A DNA stretch of 64,000 nt, taken from Ruminococcus_G sp050944415 (GTDB taxonomy: Bacteria > Bacillota > Clostridia > Lachnospirales > Lachnospiraceae). The notes under the pieces are model-generated. The model was not told where the DNA came from, did not search any database, and was given only the letters and a program-made list of their open reading frames with translations. Positions 16,869 through 25,469 of this stretch are shown piece after piece. Location of the stretch: positions 76,517 through 140,516 of the forward strand of contig JBMNRA010000001.1 of the NCBI GenBank assembly GCA_050944415.1, given 5' to 3'. Made by a program: the position numbers and the translations under genes. Each line of letters starts with the position of its first letter. The first letter of the stretch is position 1.

Positions 16869-17881
16869 CCTCTGCTTCCTTTCTCCGACAGGGTACGGGT
16901 GGAATCCTGCACAATCAGTCTGCAGTCCAGCTTTACCTCTTTCTGGACAGCCTCGGCTCCTTTTCCTATCAGCTCCACCAGCAGTTCCGCCGCTTCCTTC
17001 CCCGCCTCTTCATAATACAGATGGACCGTCGTCAGCGCCGGCTCCGTCACCCGGGCCATGGTGCTGTCTCCGATGCCGGCGATCTGAACTTCTTCCGGAA
17101 CTTTCTTCCCAATGGACTTCAAATACTGCAGAGCTCCCACGGCAATCGTATCCGTTGCACAGATCAGAGTGTCAATCTCCGGTGCGGACTCTATAAGATC
17201 TTTCGCCTGCTCAAAGCCGGATTCCATCTGAAAAGAACATTCCCGGATATTCTCCCAGGGAAGCTGACATCCTCCGGCAGCACATCCCTCCGTTACTCCT
17301 TCCAGACGCCTGCGGCCTACTGCTTCGTCTTTTAAGGTTACCCCCAGATATCCGAAACATTTTCCCCTTTCCGTCAGATATTCCGCCAGATCTCTGGCCG
17401 CACGGTAATCATCAGAATAAACGCAGGAATAACCGGGGAGATATTGGCTCAAAATAACTATGGGAACTGACAGCTCTTTAAGAGCTCTCCGGTGCTCCGC
17501 CGTAAAAATGGTACCTACCAGAATAATACCGTCCACGTGGTTTTCCTTGAAAAGTGTCAGAAACCGCAGTTCCTCTTTTTCATTATTCTCCGTACAGGCC
17601 AGGAGAATCTGATACCCCTCCCGGGACAGAATCCTGTTGATCCCCGATACCATACGGCCAATGGAGTCGGAATTGATTTTTGGAATAATCACTCCGATAA
17701 AATTTGTTTTCTTGCTGCGCAGCGTCTGAGCTGAGCTTAAGGGACGATACCCTGTCTCTTCAATCACCTGCCGGATCCGCTCTTTCTTTTCTTCACTGAT
17801 GTAACCGTGATTCAGATAGCGTGATACGGTTGCCCGGGACACGCCGGCCAGCTTCGCAATTTCATTAATATTCATACCCAT
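16865..17881 (-). CDS. LacI-family repressor, likely of the sucrose operon
   Basis: 338-residue regulator. The N-terminal helix-turn-helix and hinge (INEIAKLAGVSRATVSRYLN, YRPLSSAQTLRSKK) are followed by a periplasmic-binding-like effector domain (IGVIIPKINSDS to IAGIGDSTMARVTEPALTTV). The HTH residues and the position divergent from the sucrose PTS operon suggest a ScrR-like repressor. Three 14-base palindromes of the LacI type lie between the two genes. The start has no strong ribosome binding site; an ATG two codons later is an alternative. It overlaps the MBL gene downstream by four bases, so it is the first gene of a six-gene operon that would be autoregulated. Confidence 0.9.
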   Translation of the reverse strand: MGMNINEIAKLAGVSRATVSRYLNHGYISEEKKERIRQVIEETGYRPLSSAQTLRSKKTNFIGVIIPKINSDSIGRMVSGINRILSREGYQILLACTENNEKEELRFLTLFKENHVDGIILVGTIFTAEHRRALKELSVPIVILSQYLPGYSCVYSDDYRAARDLAEYLTERGKCFGYLGVTLKDEAVGRRRLEGVTEGCAAGGCQLPWENIRECSFQMESGFEQAKDLIESAPEIDTLICATDTIAVGALQYLKSIGKKVPEEVQIAGIGDSTMARVTEPALTTVHLYYEEAGKEAAELLVELIGKGAEAVQKEVKLDCRLIVQDSTRTLSEKGSRG

Positions 17882-17907
17882 ACTTCACTTTCTTATGCTT
17901 CGTCATG

Positions 17908-18157
17908 AGAGAACGATTTCATATGAATTTTAGCATTGTGCATTCCCGATGTCAATGAAAACGGACACCCCGCCTTTTCCGGAGAAATGCACAAAAACTG
18001 TATGAAAAATTTGTCTGGAATGTCAATTTACATTTCCACTTTCCCCGGTTACAATATGATCATCATATGAAATCGGTTTCACACTTATTTTTTGATTTAG
18101 TTGCAAAACTAAGCCTTTTTTAACGAACACGCTTCTGATAATATGAGAACGTTTTCA
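17908..18157. promoter_or_regulatory. Three LacI-type operators between lacI and the sucrose operon
   Basis: Near-identical 14-base palindromes are found at 17908-17921 (agagaacgatttca), 18068-18081 (tgaaatcggtttca) and 18144-18157 (tgagaacgttttca), each with the central CG typical of LacI-family operators. The outer two flank the divergent control region and the last lies 29 bases before the PTS start codon, suggesting looping and repression of both directions. Confidence 0.75.
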
Positions 18158-18186
18158 CTATATTTTAAAAGATGGGAGGGCATGTC

Positions 18187-20100
18187 ATGGATTATGGCAA
18201 GGCAGCAAAAGAAGTAATCGAAAACATCGGCGGCCGGGAAAACATCGTTTCCGCCGCCCACTGCGCCACAAGACTGCGTCTGGTAATCGCAGACAATAAA
18301 AAATGCAGCAAAGAAGCGCTGGAAAATATCGACGGTGTAAAAGGAGTATTTGAGGCGGCAGGACAGCTTCAGATTATTTTCGGCACCGGAACTGTAAACA
18401 AAGTATATGAAGAATTTATCAGGCAGGCCGGTATCAGTGAAGCAAGCAAAGATGACGTAAAACAGGCGGCGGCCCAGAAACAGAATCCTTTCAAACGGGC
18501 CATCAAAACTCTGGGCGACATTTTTGTCCCCATCATTCCCGCCATCGTGGCCAGCGGTCTTCTGATGGGACTGCTGGAGGGTCTGGCCAATGTATTTCCG
18601 GCTATGACGGAATCCGGCACTTATACCATTATTCATCTTTTCAGCAACGCGGCATTCGTATTTCTACCCATTCTGATCGCCATCAGTGCCGCCAGAACCT
18701 TCGGCGGAAATATATTTTTGGGCGCTGTCATCGGTATGATTATGATTCACACCGATCTTATCAATGCCTGGAGTGTAGCCGGAATGAATCCTTCGGATAT
18801 TCCCAAGGCATCCGCCTGGTTCGGCCTTTATGATATCAACCTGGTAGGCTACCAGGGCCATGTAATCCCGGTGGTTATCGCTGTCTGGCTGATGTCAGCA
18901 CTGGAAAAGAAACTGCATAAAATCGTACCGGAAATCATTGATCTTTTTGTAACGCCTCTGGTAACGGTATTGGTAACGGGATACGTGACACTGACCATCA
19001 TCGGTCCTATATTCTCTACTGTTGAAAACTACGTACTGGCAGGGGCTCAGGCTTTGATTGCTCTTCCCTTCGGTATCGGAGGCTGTATCATCGGCGCGGC
19101 TTATGCCCCCACTGTAGTGGCCGGCGTACACCACATGTACAACGCGCTGGAAGCCGGACTGTTGAGCAGCACCGGTTTAAATACCTGGATGCCCATCGCA
19201 TCCGCCGCAAATGTGGCACAGGGAGCAGCCGCACTGGCTCTGGCTGTAAAGACCAGAAACAAAAAGACGAAATCCGTTGCCCTTCCCGCCTCCCTCTCCG
19301 CTTTCCTGGGAATTACGGAACCGGCAATTTTCGGTATCAATATCCGCTACATGAAACCTTTTATCGCCGGATGTATCGGCGGCGCCTGCGGCGGTCTGGT
19401 AGCCGGACTGTTCCATGTGGGTGCAACGGCATACGGTATCACCGGTATCTTCGGATTTTTAATTACAACTGATTATACTTTCCAGTATGCTCTCGTTATC
19501 CTGGTAGCAGCCGCTGTTGCCTTTGTGATTTCCTGGATTCTCTACCGCGAACCCCGGAAAGAAGCTCCTGCAGCGTCTTCACCTTCGCCTGCTCTGAAAG
19601 CTTCATCAGAATCCGTACCCGCAGATGACGGCGAAACAGAAAATCTTGTGGTATACAGCCCTATGGAAGGACAGATAATCCCCATGGATCAAGTTCCCGA
19701 CAGCACCTTCGCAGCGGAGGTTCTGGGAAAAGGCGCAGCCATTATTCCCAGTCAGGGAAAAATTCTTTCGCCCATTAACGGTACCGTTACCACCGTTTTC
19801 GATACCAAACATGCCATAGGACTTACTTCCGATGACGGTATGGAAATTTTAATTCACGTGGGTATCAATACGGTAGAATTAAACGGAGAACACTTTACCG
19901 CCCACGTATCCGACGGCGACGCCGTCACTGCCGGACAGCTCCTCCTCACCGCTGATCTGGATAAAATCGCCGCTGCAGGATACAATCTCACCACACCGGT
20001 AATCGTCACCAATTCCGACAGTTACGCTTCCGTTGCCATGACATCAGAGCCCGGACCGGTGACTTTCATGGATAAAATACTGGAGGTAAAGAAGTCTTGA
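18187..20100 (+). CDS. scrA: Sucrose-type PTS EIIBCA transporter
   Basis: 637-residue membrane permease of the phosphotransferase system that imports and phosphorylates sucrose. It has a IIB domain with the phosphocysteine in SAAHCATRLRL (Cys26), then a IIC domain with about ten helices (residues about 105-460) and a conserved substrate-site segment (GITEPAIFGINIRY). After an Ala/Ser-rich linker comes a glucose-type IIA domain with the phosphohistidine motif EILIHVGINTV. The start follows GGGAGG by seven bases. The stop codon is adjacent to the hydrolase start (TGATG), so they are co-translated. Assignment to sucrose rests on the following GH32 hydrolase and fructokinase; trehalose PTS proteins are the nearest alternative. 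Confidence 0.9.
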   Translation: MDYGKAAKEVIENIGGRENIVSAAHCATRLRLVIADNKKCSKEALENIDGVKGVFEAAGQLQIIFGTGTVNKVYEEFIRQAGISEASKDDVKQAAAQKQNPFKRAIKTLGDIFVPIIPAIVASGLLMGLLEGLANVFPAMTESGTYTIIHLFSNAAFVFLPILIAISAARTFGGNIFLGAVIGMIMIHTDLINAWSVAGMNPSDIPKASAWFGLYDINLVGYQGHVIPVVIAVWLMSALEKKLHKIVPEIIDLFVTPLVTVLVTGYVTLTIIGPIFSTVENYVLAGAQALIALPFGIGGCIIGAAYAPTVVAGVHHMYNALEAGLLSSTGLNTWMPIASAANVAQGAAALALAVKTRNKKTKSVALPASLSAFLGITEPAIFGINIRYMKPFIAGCIGGACGGLVAGLFHVGATAYGITGIFGFLITTDYTFQYALVILVAAAVAFVISWILYREPRKEAPAASSPSPALKASSESVPADDGETENLVVYSPMEGQIIPMDQVPDSTFAAEVLGKGAAIIPSQGKILSPINGTVTTVFDTKHAIGLTSDDGMEILIHVGINTVELNGEHFTAHVSDGDAVTAGQLLLTADLDKIAAAGYNLTTPVIVTNSDSYASVAMTSEPGPVTFMDKILEVKKS

Positions 20101-21572
20101 TGACCAGAACCGAACTGACCGCTCTGTGCCGGCAGGCAGAGGAAAAACTGTCCCGGGTTTCCTCCGGAAAATACCGGCTTTGCTTTCACCTGATGCCTCC
20201 GGTGGGCTGGCTGAACGATCCTAATGGTCTGTGCTTTTACCAGGGAGAATACCACGTGTTTTTCCAGTACTCACCGGAGAGCCCTCTGGGGGGCCGCAAA
20301 TTCTGGGGACATTATGTATCCCCGGATCTGGTAAACTGGAAATACCTGGGAGCCCCGCTTCTTACGGATACTCTCTGGGACCGGGACGGCGTTTACTCCG
20401 GCAGCGCCTTTACAGAAGACGGCGCTCTGGAACTGTTTTTCACCGGAAATGTAAAGGAACCGGGAGATTTCGATTACATTTCTGCTGGCAGACAGGCAAA
20501 TATATTGTATACTAAAAGCAGCAACGGAGTGGACTTTGAAGAAAAGCAGCTGCTGCTTACCAATAAGGATTATCCCCCTTCCTATACCTGTCACGTAAGG
20601 GATCCCAAGGTATGGGAGGAGAACGGCAGATACTTTATGATAATGGGCGGACGCAGAAAAAACGATCAGGGCGCCGTCATGATCTATTCCTCAGCAGATA
20701 AAAAGAAATGGCACCTGCAAAGAGAAATAACCTCTCCGGAACCTTTCGGTTATATGTGGGAATGTCCGGATCTGTTTCGTATGGAAGACAAATATTTTCT
20801 TCTGTGCTGTCCCCAGGGACTCTCACCTGAGGAAGATCGGTATCAGAATCTGTATCAGTCGGGCTGCTTTCTCTGTGATGATTTTTCTTTAAAGGAAAAG
20901 AACGAATATCTCTGTGCTCCGGAATCCTTCCGCGAGCTGGATTGGGGCTTTGATTTCTATGCGCCCCAGACTTTCACAGATGAAAATGGCCGCCGCATTC
21001 TGATCGGATGGGCAGGAATTCCGGAAGAAACACGTTACGGCAATGAACCCATTATACGTGAAGGATGGCAGCACTGTCTGACTGTCCCCAGAGAGCTTTC
21101 CTTTGACGGCCGGATTCTGCGTCAGAGTCCGGTCAGGGAACTGGAGAATCTGAGAATCCGACAGCTGTCCCCCGACAACGGAACCATAGAAGCAGAAGCC
21201 TTTGATCTATGTCTGAATTTTGAGGGAAGAAAACAGTCCGTTCAGTTCAATGAGGATCTGATTCTGGAATGCAGGGACAATCTTATTACGCTGACTTTCT
21301 TAAACGACACCGGATCCGGCAGAACCTGCCGCCGTGCCCGCCTGCCGGAATCAGAAGAGCTCGTAAAAACACTGAGGATTTTAAAGGACACCTCCCTGCT
21401 GGAAATTTATGTCAATGATGGAGAACTGGTATTTACCACAAAATATTTCCCGGAGGATACGAAACGAACCGCCCTGACTGTGACAGGAGATGTGAAAAGC
21501 CGGAAAATCTGGGAACTTCGCAGGATGGAGGTAAAAATGGATGGACAAAAACGTACTGTTGGCAATCGGTGA
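20100..21572 (+). CDS. scrB: Sucrose-6-phosphate hydrolase, GH32
   Basis: 490-residue cytoplasmic hydrolase that splits sucrose-6-phosphate into glucose-6-phosphate and fructose. The catalytic residues are all present: nucleophile Asp40 in WLNDPNG, transition-state stabiliser Asp168 in RDPK, and acid/base Glu221 in ECPDLF. The C-terminal beta-sandwich is retained and there is no signal peptide, as expected for the PTS-coupled enzyme and not for an extracellular invertase. The gene begins one base inside the scrA stop codon, with GGAGG somewhat far upstream (about 12 bases). Its last 32 bases overlap the fructokinase gene. Confidence 0.93.
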   Translation: MTRTELTALCRQAEEKLSRVSSGKYRLCFHLMPPVGWLNDPNGLCFYQGEYHVFFQYSPESPLGGRKFWGHYVSPDLVNWKYLGAPLLTDTLWDRDGVYSGSAFTEDGALELFFTGNVKEPGDFDYISAGRQANILYTKSSNGVDFEEKQLLLTNKDYPPSYTCHVRDPKVWEENGRYFMIMGGRRKNDQGAVMIYSSADKKKWHLQREITSPEPFGYMWECPDLFRMEDKYFLLCCPQGLSPEEDRYQNLYQSGCFLCDDFSLKEKNEYLCAPESFRELDWGFDFYAPQTFTDENGRRILIGWAGIPEETRYGNEPIIREGWQHCLTVPRELSFDGRILRQSPVRELENLRIRQLSPDNGTIEAEAFDLCLNFEGRKQSVQFNEDLILECRDNLITLTFLNDTGSGRTCRRARLPESEELVKTLRILKDTSLLEIYVNDGELVFTTKYFPEDTKRTALTVTGDVKSRKIWELRRMEVKMDGQKRTVGNR

Positions 21573-22506
21573 AGCACTGATCGATTTCATTCCCGGACAG
21601 ACGGGAAAAAAAATTAAAGATGTATCTGATTTCCGCCCTGTTGTGGGCGGCGCTCCCGCCAATGTCTGCGGCGCTTTCGTAAAGCTGGGCGGACAGGCCA
21701 GAATGATCACACAGCTTGGCATGGATCCTTTCGGAGATAAAATTCTGGAAGAATTTCAGGGATACGGCATCGACTGCAAAGCCATAAAAAGAACAGACAA
21801 AGCCAATACTTCTCTGGCCTTCGTGGCTCTGGCGGAAGACGGCAACCGGGAATTTTCCTTTTACAGAAAGCCGGGAGCTGATATGCTGATGGAACCTTCC
21901 TGGCTTTCTCCGGAGTGGTTTGAAGACGGTTACGCCCTTCACTTCTGCTCCGTTTCCCTGGGCAACTACCCCATGAAAGAAGCCCACAGAAAGGCCATTC
22001 AGCTGGCCAGACAGGCAGGCATGCTGATCAGCTTCGATCCGAATCTGAGGCGTCCTCTCTGGAACGATGACGAAGGTCTGAGACAGGCAGTTCTGGAGTT
22101 TCTGCCCATGGCGGATATACTGAAGATTTCAGATGAGGAACTTTCTTTCCTCACCGGATGCGAAACCCTTGAGGATGCCCGGGATCAGCTGTTTCAGGGA
22201 AATGTCCGTCTGATCATCTATACGCTCGGATCCGGAGGCGCTTCCGCCTGCACCAGAAATTCCCGCGCACACGCGGACGGCATACCGGTAAAAGCTCTGG
22301 ATACCACCGGGGCGGGCGATGCTTTCATCGGTTCCTTCCTTTATCAGCTTTATGAACAGGGCATAGGAACTGAAAACCTTTCCTCCCTTTCATCAGAAGA
22401 TCTGGAAATGTTTCTGGATTTTTCCAACCGCTACTGTGCCCGCAGTATACAGAAAAAAGGCGCCATTGCGTCTTATCCCACCAAAAAAGACATGGAAATC
22501 CGCTGA
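21541..22506 (+). CDS. scrK: Fructokinase, PfkB family
   Basis: 321-residue kinase of the ribokinase/PfkB family, expected to phosphorylate the fructose released by the hydrolase. The N-terminal glycine motif is VVGGAPANVCGAF; the C-terminal signature is DTTGAGDAFIGSF, with the catalytic Asp and anion hole. The start follows GGAGG by nine bases and lies within the end of scrB. It is the last gene of the operon and is followed by a strong terminator. Confidence 0.92.
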   Translation: MDKNVLLAIGEALIDFIPGQTGKKIKDVSDFRPVVGGAPANVCGAFVKLGGQARMITQLGMDPFGDKILEEFQGYGIDCKAIKRTDKANTSLAFVALAEDGNREFSFYRKPGADMLMEPSWLSPEWFEDGYALHFCSVSLGNYPMKEAHRKAIQLARQAGMLISFDPNLRRPLWNDDEGLRQAVLEFLPMADILKISDEELSFLTGCETLEDARDQLFQGNVRLIIYTLGSGGASACTRNSRAHADGIPVKALDTTGAGDAFIGSFLYQLYEQGIGTENLSSLSSEDLEMFLDFSNRYCARSIQKKGAIASYPTKKDMEIR

Positions 22507-22527
22507 ATTTACAAAAGAAGACTCTTT

Positions 22528-22563
22528 CAGGGACAGCTTTTTGCAAGCTGTCCCTGAATTTTA
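22528..22563 (+). terminator. Rho-independent terminator of the sucrose operon
   Basis: Perfect stem cagggacagctt/aagctgtccctg, then AATTTT. Confidence 0.88.
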
Positions 22564-22626
22564 TGCATTTTTAACTTTTCATTCAGTTTATTTTACTTTA
22601 TACTGTTAAATATAGGGAGGTATTTT

Positions 22627-24156
22627 ATGCTGTTTATCCGAAACAAACTAACTGAAAAACTGAAGGAAGCTTTAAATGCAGTTCTTCCCATCATGGCAAT
22701 CGTACTGATTCTCTGTTTTACCATTACGCCCATGCCCACAGGCATTCTGCTCCTGTTTATACTGGGCGCGGTACTCCTGATCATTGGCATGATGTTTTTT
22801 ACGCTGGGTGCGGAACTGGCCATGTCACCCATCGGAGAAAAGATCGGCGGTCAGATTGCCCGGTCCGGAAAACTGAAAATTGTTTTATTGATCTGTTTTA
22901 TTCTTGGATTCATTATCACCATATCAGAACCGGATCTTCAGGTTCTGGCAGCGCAGGTGCCCTCTATTCCCAATCAGATTCTGGTCCTGGCCGTTGCTTT
23001 CGGCGTCGGAATCTTTCTGATGGTGGCCATGCTGCGTATGCTGTTTTCCATTTCCCTTTCACGAATGCTGATTTTTTTCTATATCGCCGTTTTTCTTCTG
23101 GCATTTTTTATTCCCGGGGATCTGCTGGCCGTTGCCTTTGACTCAGGCGGCGTTACTACCGGTCCCATGACCGTTCCCTTTATCATGGCGCTGGGCGTCG
23201 GCTTCTCGGCAATCCGAAGCGATAAGCATGCGGAAGAAGACAGCTTTGGTCTGGTGGCGCTCTGTTCTATCGGACCGATCCTGGCAGTTCTGGTTCTGAG
23301 CATGGTATTCCGTCCGGAGGATACCGCCTACACTGCCGGAGTCATACCGGATCTGGCAGATTCTGTGGAACTGTGGCGGTACTTTTCTCACGGATTTCCG
23401 GAATACGCAAAAGAAATCGCCGTTTCACTGTTGCCTATCATTGTTTTCTTTTTCCTGTTCCAGGTCTTTTCTCTGAAACTGAACAGGAAAACGCTTTTGA
23501 AAATTATTATAGGTATCGCTTACACTTACGTCGGCCTGGTTCTGTTTTTAACCGGCGTCAACATGGGATTTATGCCTGCCGGTAATTATCTGGGACAGGT
23601 AATCGCCGCTCTGCCCTACCGTATGATCATTCTCCCCATCGGCATGCTCATTGGGTTTTTTATTGTAAAGGCGGAACCGGCCGTTTACGTATTGATGGAA
23701 CAGGTGGAAGATATTACGTCCGGCGCCATATCTGGAAGCGCCATGGGAACCAGTCTTTCCATCGGTGTCGCCATTTCCGTCGGCCTGGCCATGATCCGCG
23801 TACTGACGGGAATTTCCATCATGTGGTTTTTGATTCCCGGATATGTCATTGCCCTTGTCCTGACCTTCTTTGTACCAAAGATTTTTACTGCCATTGCCTT
23901 CGACTCCGGCGGCGTGGCTTCCGGACCCATGACTGCCACCTTTCTTCTTCCCTTCGCCATGGGCGCATGCCAGGCAGTAGGGGGTGACATTGTCACCGAC
24001 GCATTCGGTGTGGTCGCCATGGTCGCCATGACTCCTCTGATCACCATCCAGTGCATGGGCATGGTATACAAGTTAAAATCCCGTTCCCAGGCGCAGGAAG
24101 AAATACCTGTTTCTTATCTGGACAGCCTGGATGAAAACGATATTATTGAACTGTAG
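22627..24156 (+). CDS. DUF1538 membrane protein, putative transporter
   Basis: 509-residue integral membrane protein that matches the DUF1538 family. It shows an internal duplication. Each half has a run of hydrophobic helices and a re-entrant-like motif with the sequence AFDSGGVxxGPMT (VAFDSGGVTTGPMTVPF in the first half, IAFDSGGVASGPMTATF in the second). A short hydrophilic tail of about 40 residues follows. Such duplicated motifs suggest a channel or secondary transporter; the substrate is unknown. The start follows GGGAGG by six bases. The PII-like gene begins 14 bases after its stop, so the two form an operon and the PII protein probably gates the transporter. Confidence 0.88.
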   Translation: MLFIRNKLTEKLKEALNAVLPIMAIVLILCFTITPMPTGILLLFILGAVLLIIGMMFFTLGAELAMSPIGEKIGGQIARSGKLKIVLLICFILGFIITISEPDLQVLAAQVPSIPNQILVLAVAFGVGIFLMVAMLRMLFSISLSRMLIFFYIAVFLLAFFIPGDLLAVAFDSGGVTTGPMTVPFIMALGVGFSAIRSDKHAEEDSFGLVALCSIGPILAVLVLSMVFRPEDTAYTAGVIPDLADSVELWRYFSHGFPEYAKEIAVSLLPIIVFFFLFQVFSLKLNRKTLLKIIIGIAYTYVGLVLFLTGVNMGFMPAGNYLGQVIAALPYRMIILPIGMLIGFFIVKAEPAVYVLMEQVEDITSGAISGSAMGTSLSIGVAISVGLAMIRVLTGISIMWFLIPGYVIALVLTFFVPKIFTAIAFDSGGVASGPMTATFLLPFAMGACQAVGGDIVTDAFGVVAMVAMTPLITIQCMGMVYKLKSRSQAQEEIPVSYLDSLDENDIIEL

Positions 24157-24170
24157 GGGGAATTTATTTC

Positions 24171-24869
24171 ATGAATAAAATTTATATGATGGTAGTAATT
24201 ACAGATCGAAGTAAAAACGAGAAATTATTCACCCTTTTCAGAGAGTACCATCTGAAAGTTATCCTGACTGCGCTGGGTTCCGGCACCGCCGGAGGAACCA
24301 TTCTGGATTATCTGGGACTGGAGGATACCGAAAAATGCATCCATTTGACCTTTGTTACGGGAGATGCATGGAAACAATTGAAAAAGCATCTTCTTACCAT
24401 AGCAAATATTCAGGGGCCCGGCAAGGGAATCGCCTTCCTGATCCCGCTTGCCAGTGTGGGAGGAAAGAAAGCGCTGGAATATGTAACCAGCAGCCAGCCA
24501 TTATCCATAGAGGAGGAAAGCACTTTGAAGAACACTGAACACGAACTGCTGATTGCCATCGCCAATGCAGGCTACACCGATCTCATCATGGACGCCGCCC
24601 GCAGCGCACGGGCGCCCGGAGGAACCATAATCCATGCAAGGGGAACGGGAACGGAATACGCCCGGAAATTCCTGGGCATTTCTCTAAGCGAAGAAAAAGA
24701 GCTGGTTCTGATCGTAGTAAGATCCGTCCAGAAAAATATGATCATGAAAGCTGTCATGGAAAAAGCAGGCATGAACAGCAAAGCCGGAACCGTTATCTTT
24801 TCCCTTCCGGTCACCAGCACCGCCGGCCTGCGCTTTCTGGATGATGACGATATCGAAGAAGATCTCTGA
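24171..24869 (+). CDS. Double-domain PII-like signalling protein
   Basis: 232-residue cytoplasmic protein with two PII-like ferredoxin folds in tandem. The first half (MNKIYMMVVITDRSKNEKLF to about residue 100) and the second (HELLIAIANAGYTDLIMDAA to about residue 215) both have the beta-alpha-beta pattern. Motifs GSGTAGGTILDYLG and ARAPGGTIIHARGTG occupy the place of the PII T-loop and nucleotide site. PII-like proteins sense nucleotides and bind transporters; here the partner is probably the DUF1538 protein encoded 14 bases upstream. It lacks the classic uridylylation signature. The tail DDDDIEEDL is acidic. It is separate from the glnK gene at 28.1 kb. Confidence 0.85.
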   Translation: MNKIYMMVVITDRSKNEKLFTLFREYHLKVILTALGSGTAGGTILDYLGLEDTEKCIHLTFVTGDAWKQLKKHLLTIANIQGPGKGIAFLIPLASVGGKKALEYVTSSQPLSIEEESTLKNTEHELLIAIANAGYTDLIMDAARSARAPGGTIIHARGTGTEYARKFLGISLSEEKELVLIVVRSVQKNMIMKAVMEKAGMNSKAGTVIFSLPVTSTAGLRFLDDDDIEEDL

Positions 24870-24887
24870 CTTTGACCTGAAAATAAT

Positions 24888-24912
24888 GGGGACTGTTTTA
24901 TATACAGTCCCC
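24888..24912 (-). terminator. Hairpin between the PII-like gene and the FmdE gene
   Basis: Perfect stem ggggactg/cagtcccc. The T-rich side (ATTATTTTC) is on the minus strand, so it best serves the FmdE-type gene, but it can also slow plus-strand readthrough from the PII-like gene. Confidence 0.7.
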
Positions 24913-24929
24913 AAAATCATGCAAATGTT

Positions 24930-25460
24930 TTATACCTGAAAACGGTTATATTCTTTCCAGCAGTCGATACAGTATTTCCGATCCCCCTGCAGACGAATCC
25001 AGTTTGCGCCTGTTCTCTCCCTGCAGCCATCACATATGTAGGACTCAAAGATTCTGGCCCGCTCCGGCAGAGAAATCCTGGTTTTCTTCACATCGAAAAG
25101 CTCTTCCGGTTTTTTCCCTTTCATATATTCCAGGGACTCTCCTTTTTTCATGTCCCGGGGTCTTTCTTTTAATACCAGCCGGACGGATTTCCCCGTCCCT
25201 CTGTCATAAAAGGAAAACGCCTGTTTACCGGTCATATGAAACAGCAGATTGCCTTTCCCCACACTGCATCCCAGCAGCACCTGAATGGCATCCACACCGC
25301 AGGCATCATTTTCTGAAATACATACCACCTGTTCATCCTGCGAAAAGTCCAGCTCCAACAGATCAGCGGCGTACAGAGAAGCCTTATATCCGATCATCAG
25401 GCCGCCGCATTCGTGGCCATGAAAGTCCACGCATTTTTCCCACATCTCTTTTCCTTCCAT
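24930..25460 (-). CDS. FmdE-family protein with C-terminal zinc ribbon
   Basis: 176-residue cytoplasmic protein of the FmdE family, named after a subunit of formylmethanofuran dehydrogenase but widespread in organisms that lack it. The core motifs FHGHECGGLMIGYKAS and ENDACGVDAIQVLLGCSVGK hold the conserved Cys and His ligands for a metal. The C-terminal part has a second metal site of the form C-x2-C...C-x2-C (YICDGCRE ... YCIDCWKE). The start follows AAGGAGGAG. It begins nine bases after the stop of the methyltransferase fusion gene and is surely co-transcribed with it. Its partners in other genomes are often molybdenum or metal transport genes; none is seen here. Confidence 0.88.
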   Translation of the reverse strand: MEGKEMWEKCVDFHGHECGGLMIGYKASLYAADLLELDFSQDEQVVCISENDACGVDAIQVLLGCSVGKGNLLFHMTGKQAFSFYDRGTGKSVRLVLKERPRDMKKGESLEYMKGKKPEELFDVKKTRISLPERARIFESYICDGCRERTGANWIRLQGDRKYCIDCWKEYNRFQV

Positions 25461-25469
25461 GACTCCTCC

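Noticed and set aside
18096..18123. Hairpin ttagtt-gcaa-aactaa followed by T run before the sucrose PTS gene
   Set aside because: The stem is only six A/T-rich pairs; too weak to call a terminator or antiterminator, although it lies between two operators.
25004..25462. Open frame opposite the FmdE gene
   Set aside because: Low-complexity Ser/Pro/Arg composition typical of an antisense shadow; the minus strand encodes conserved cysteine motifs.
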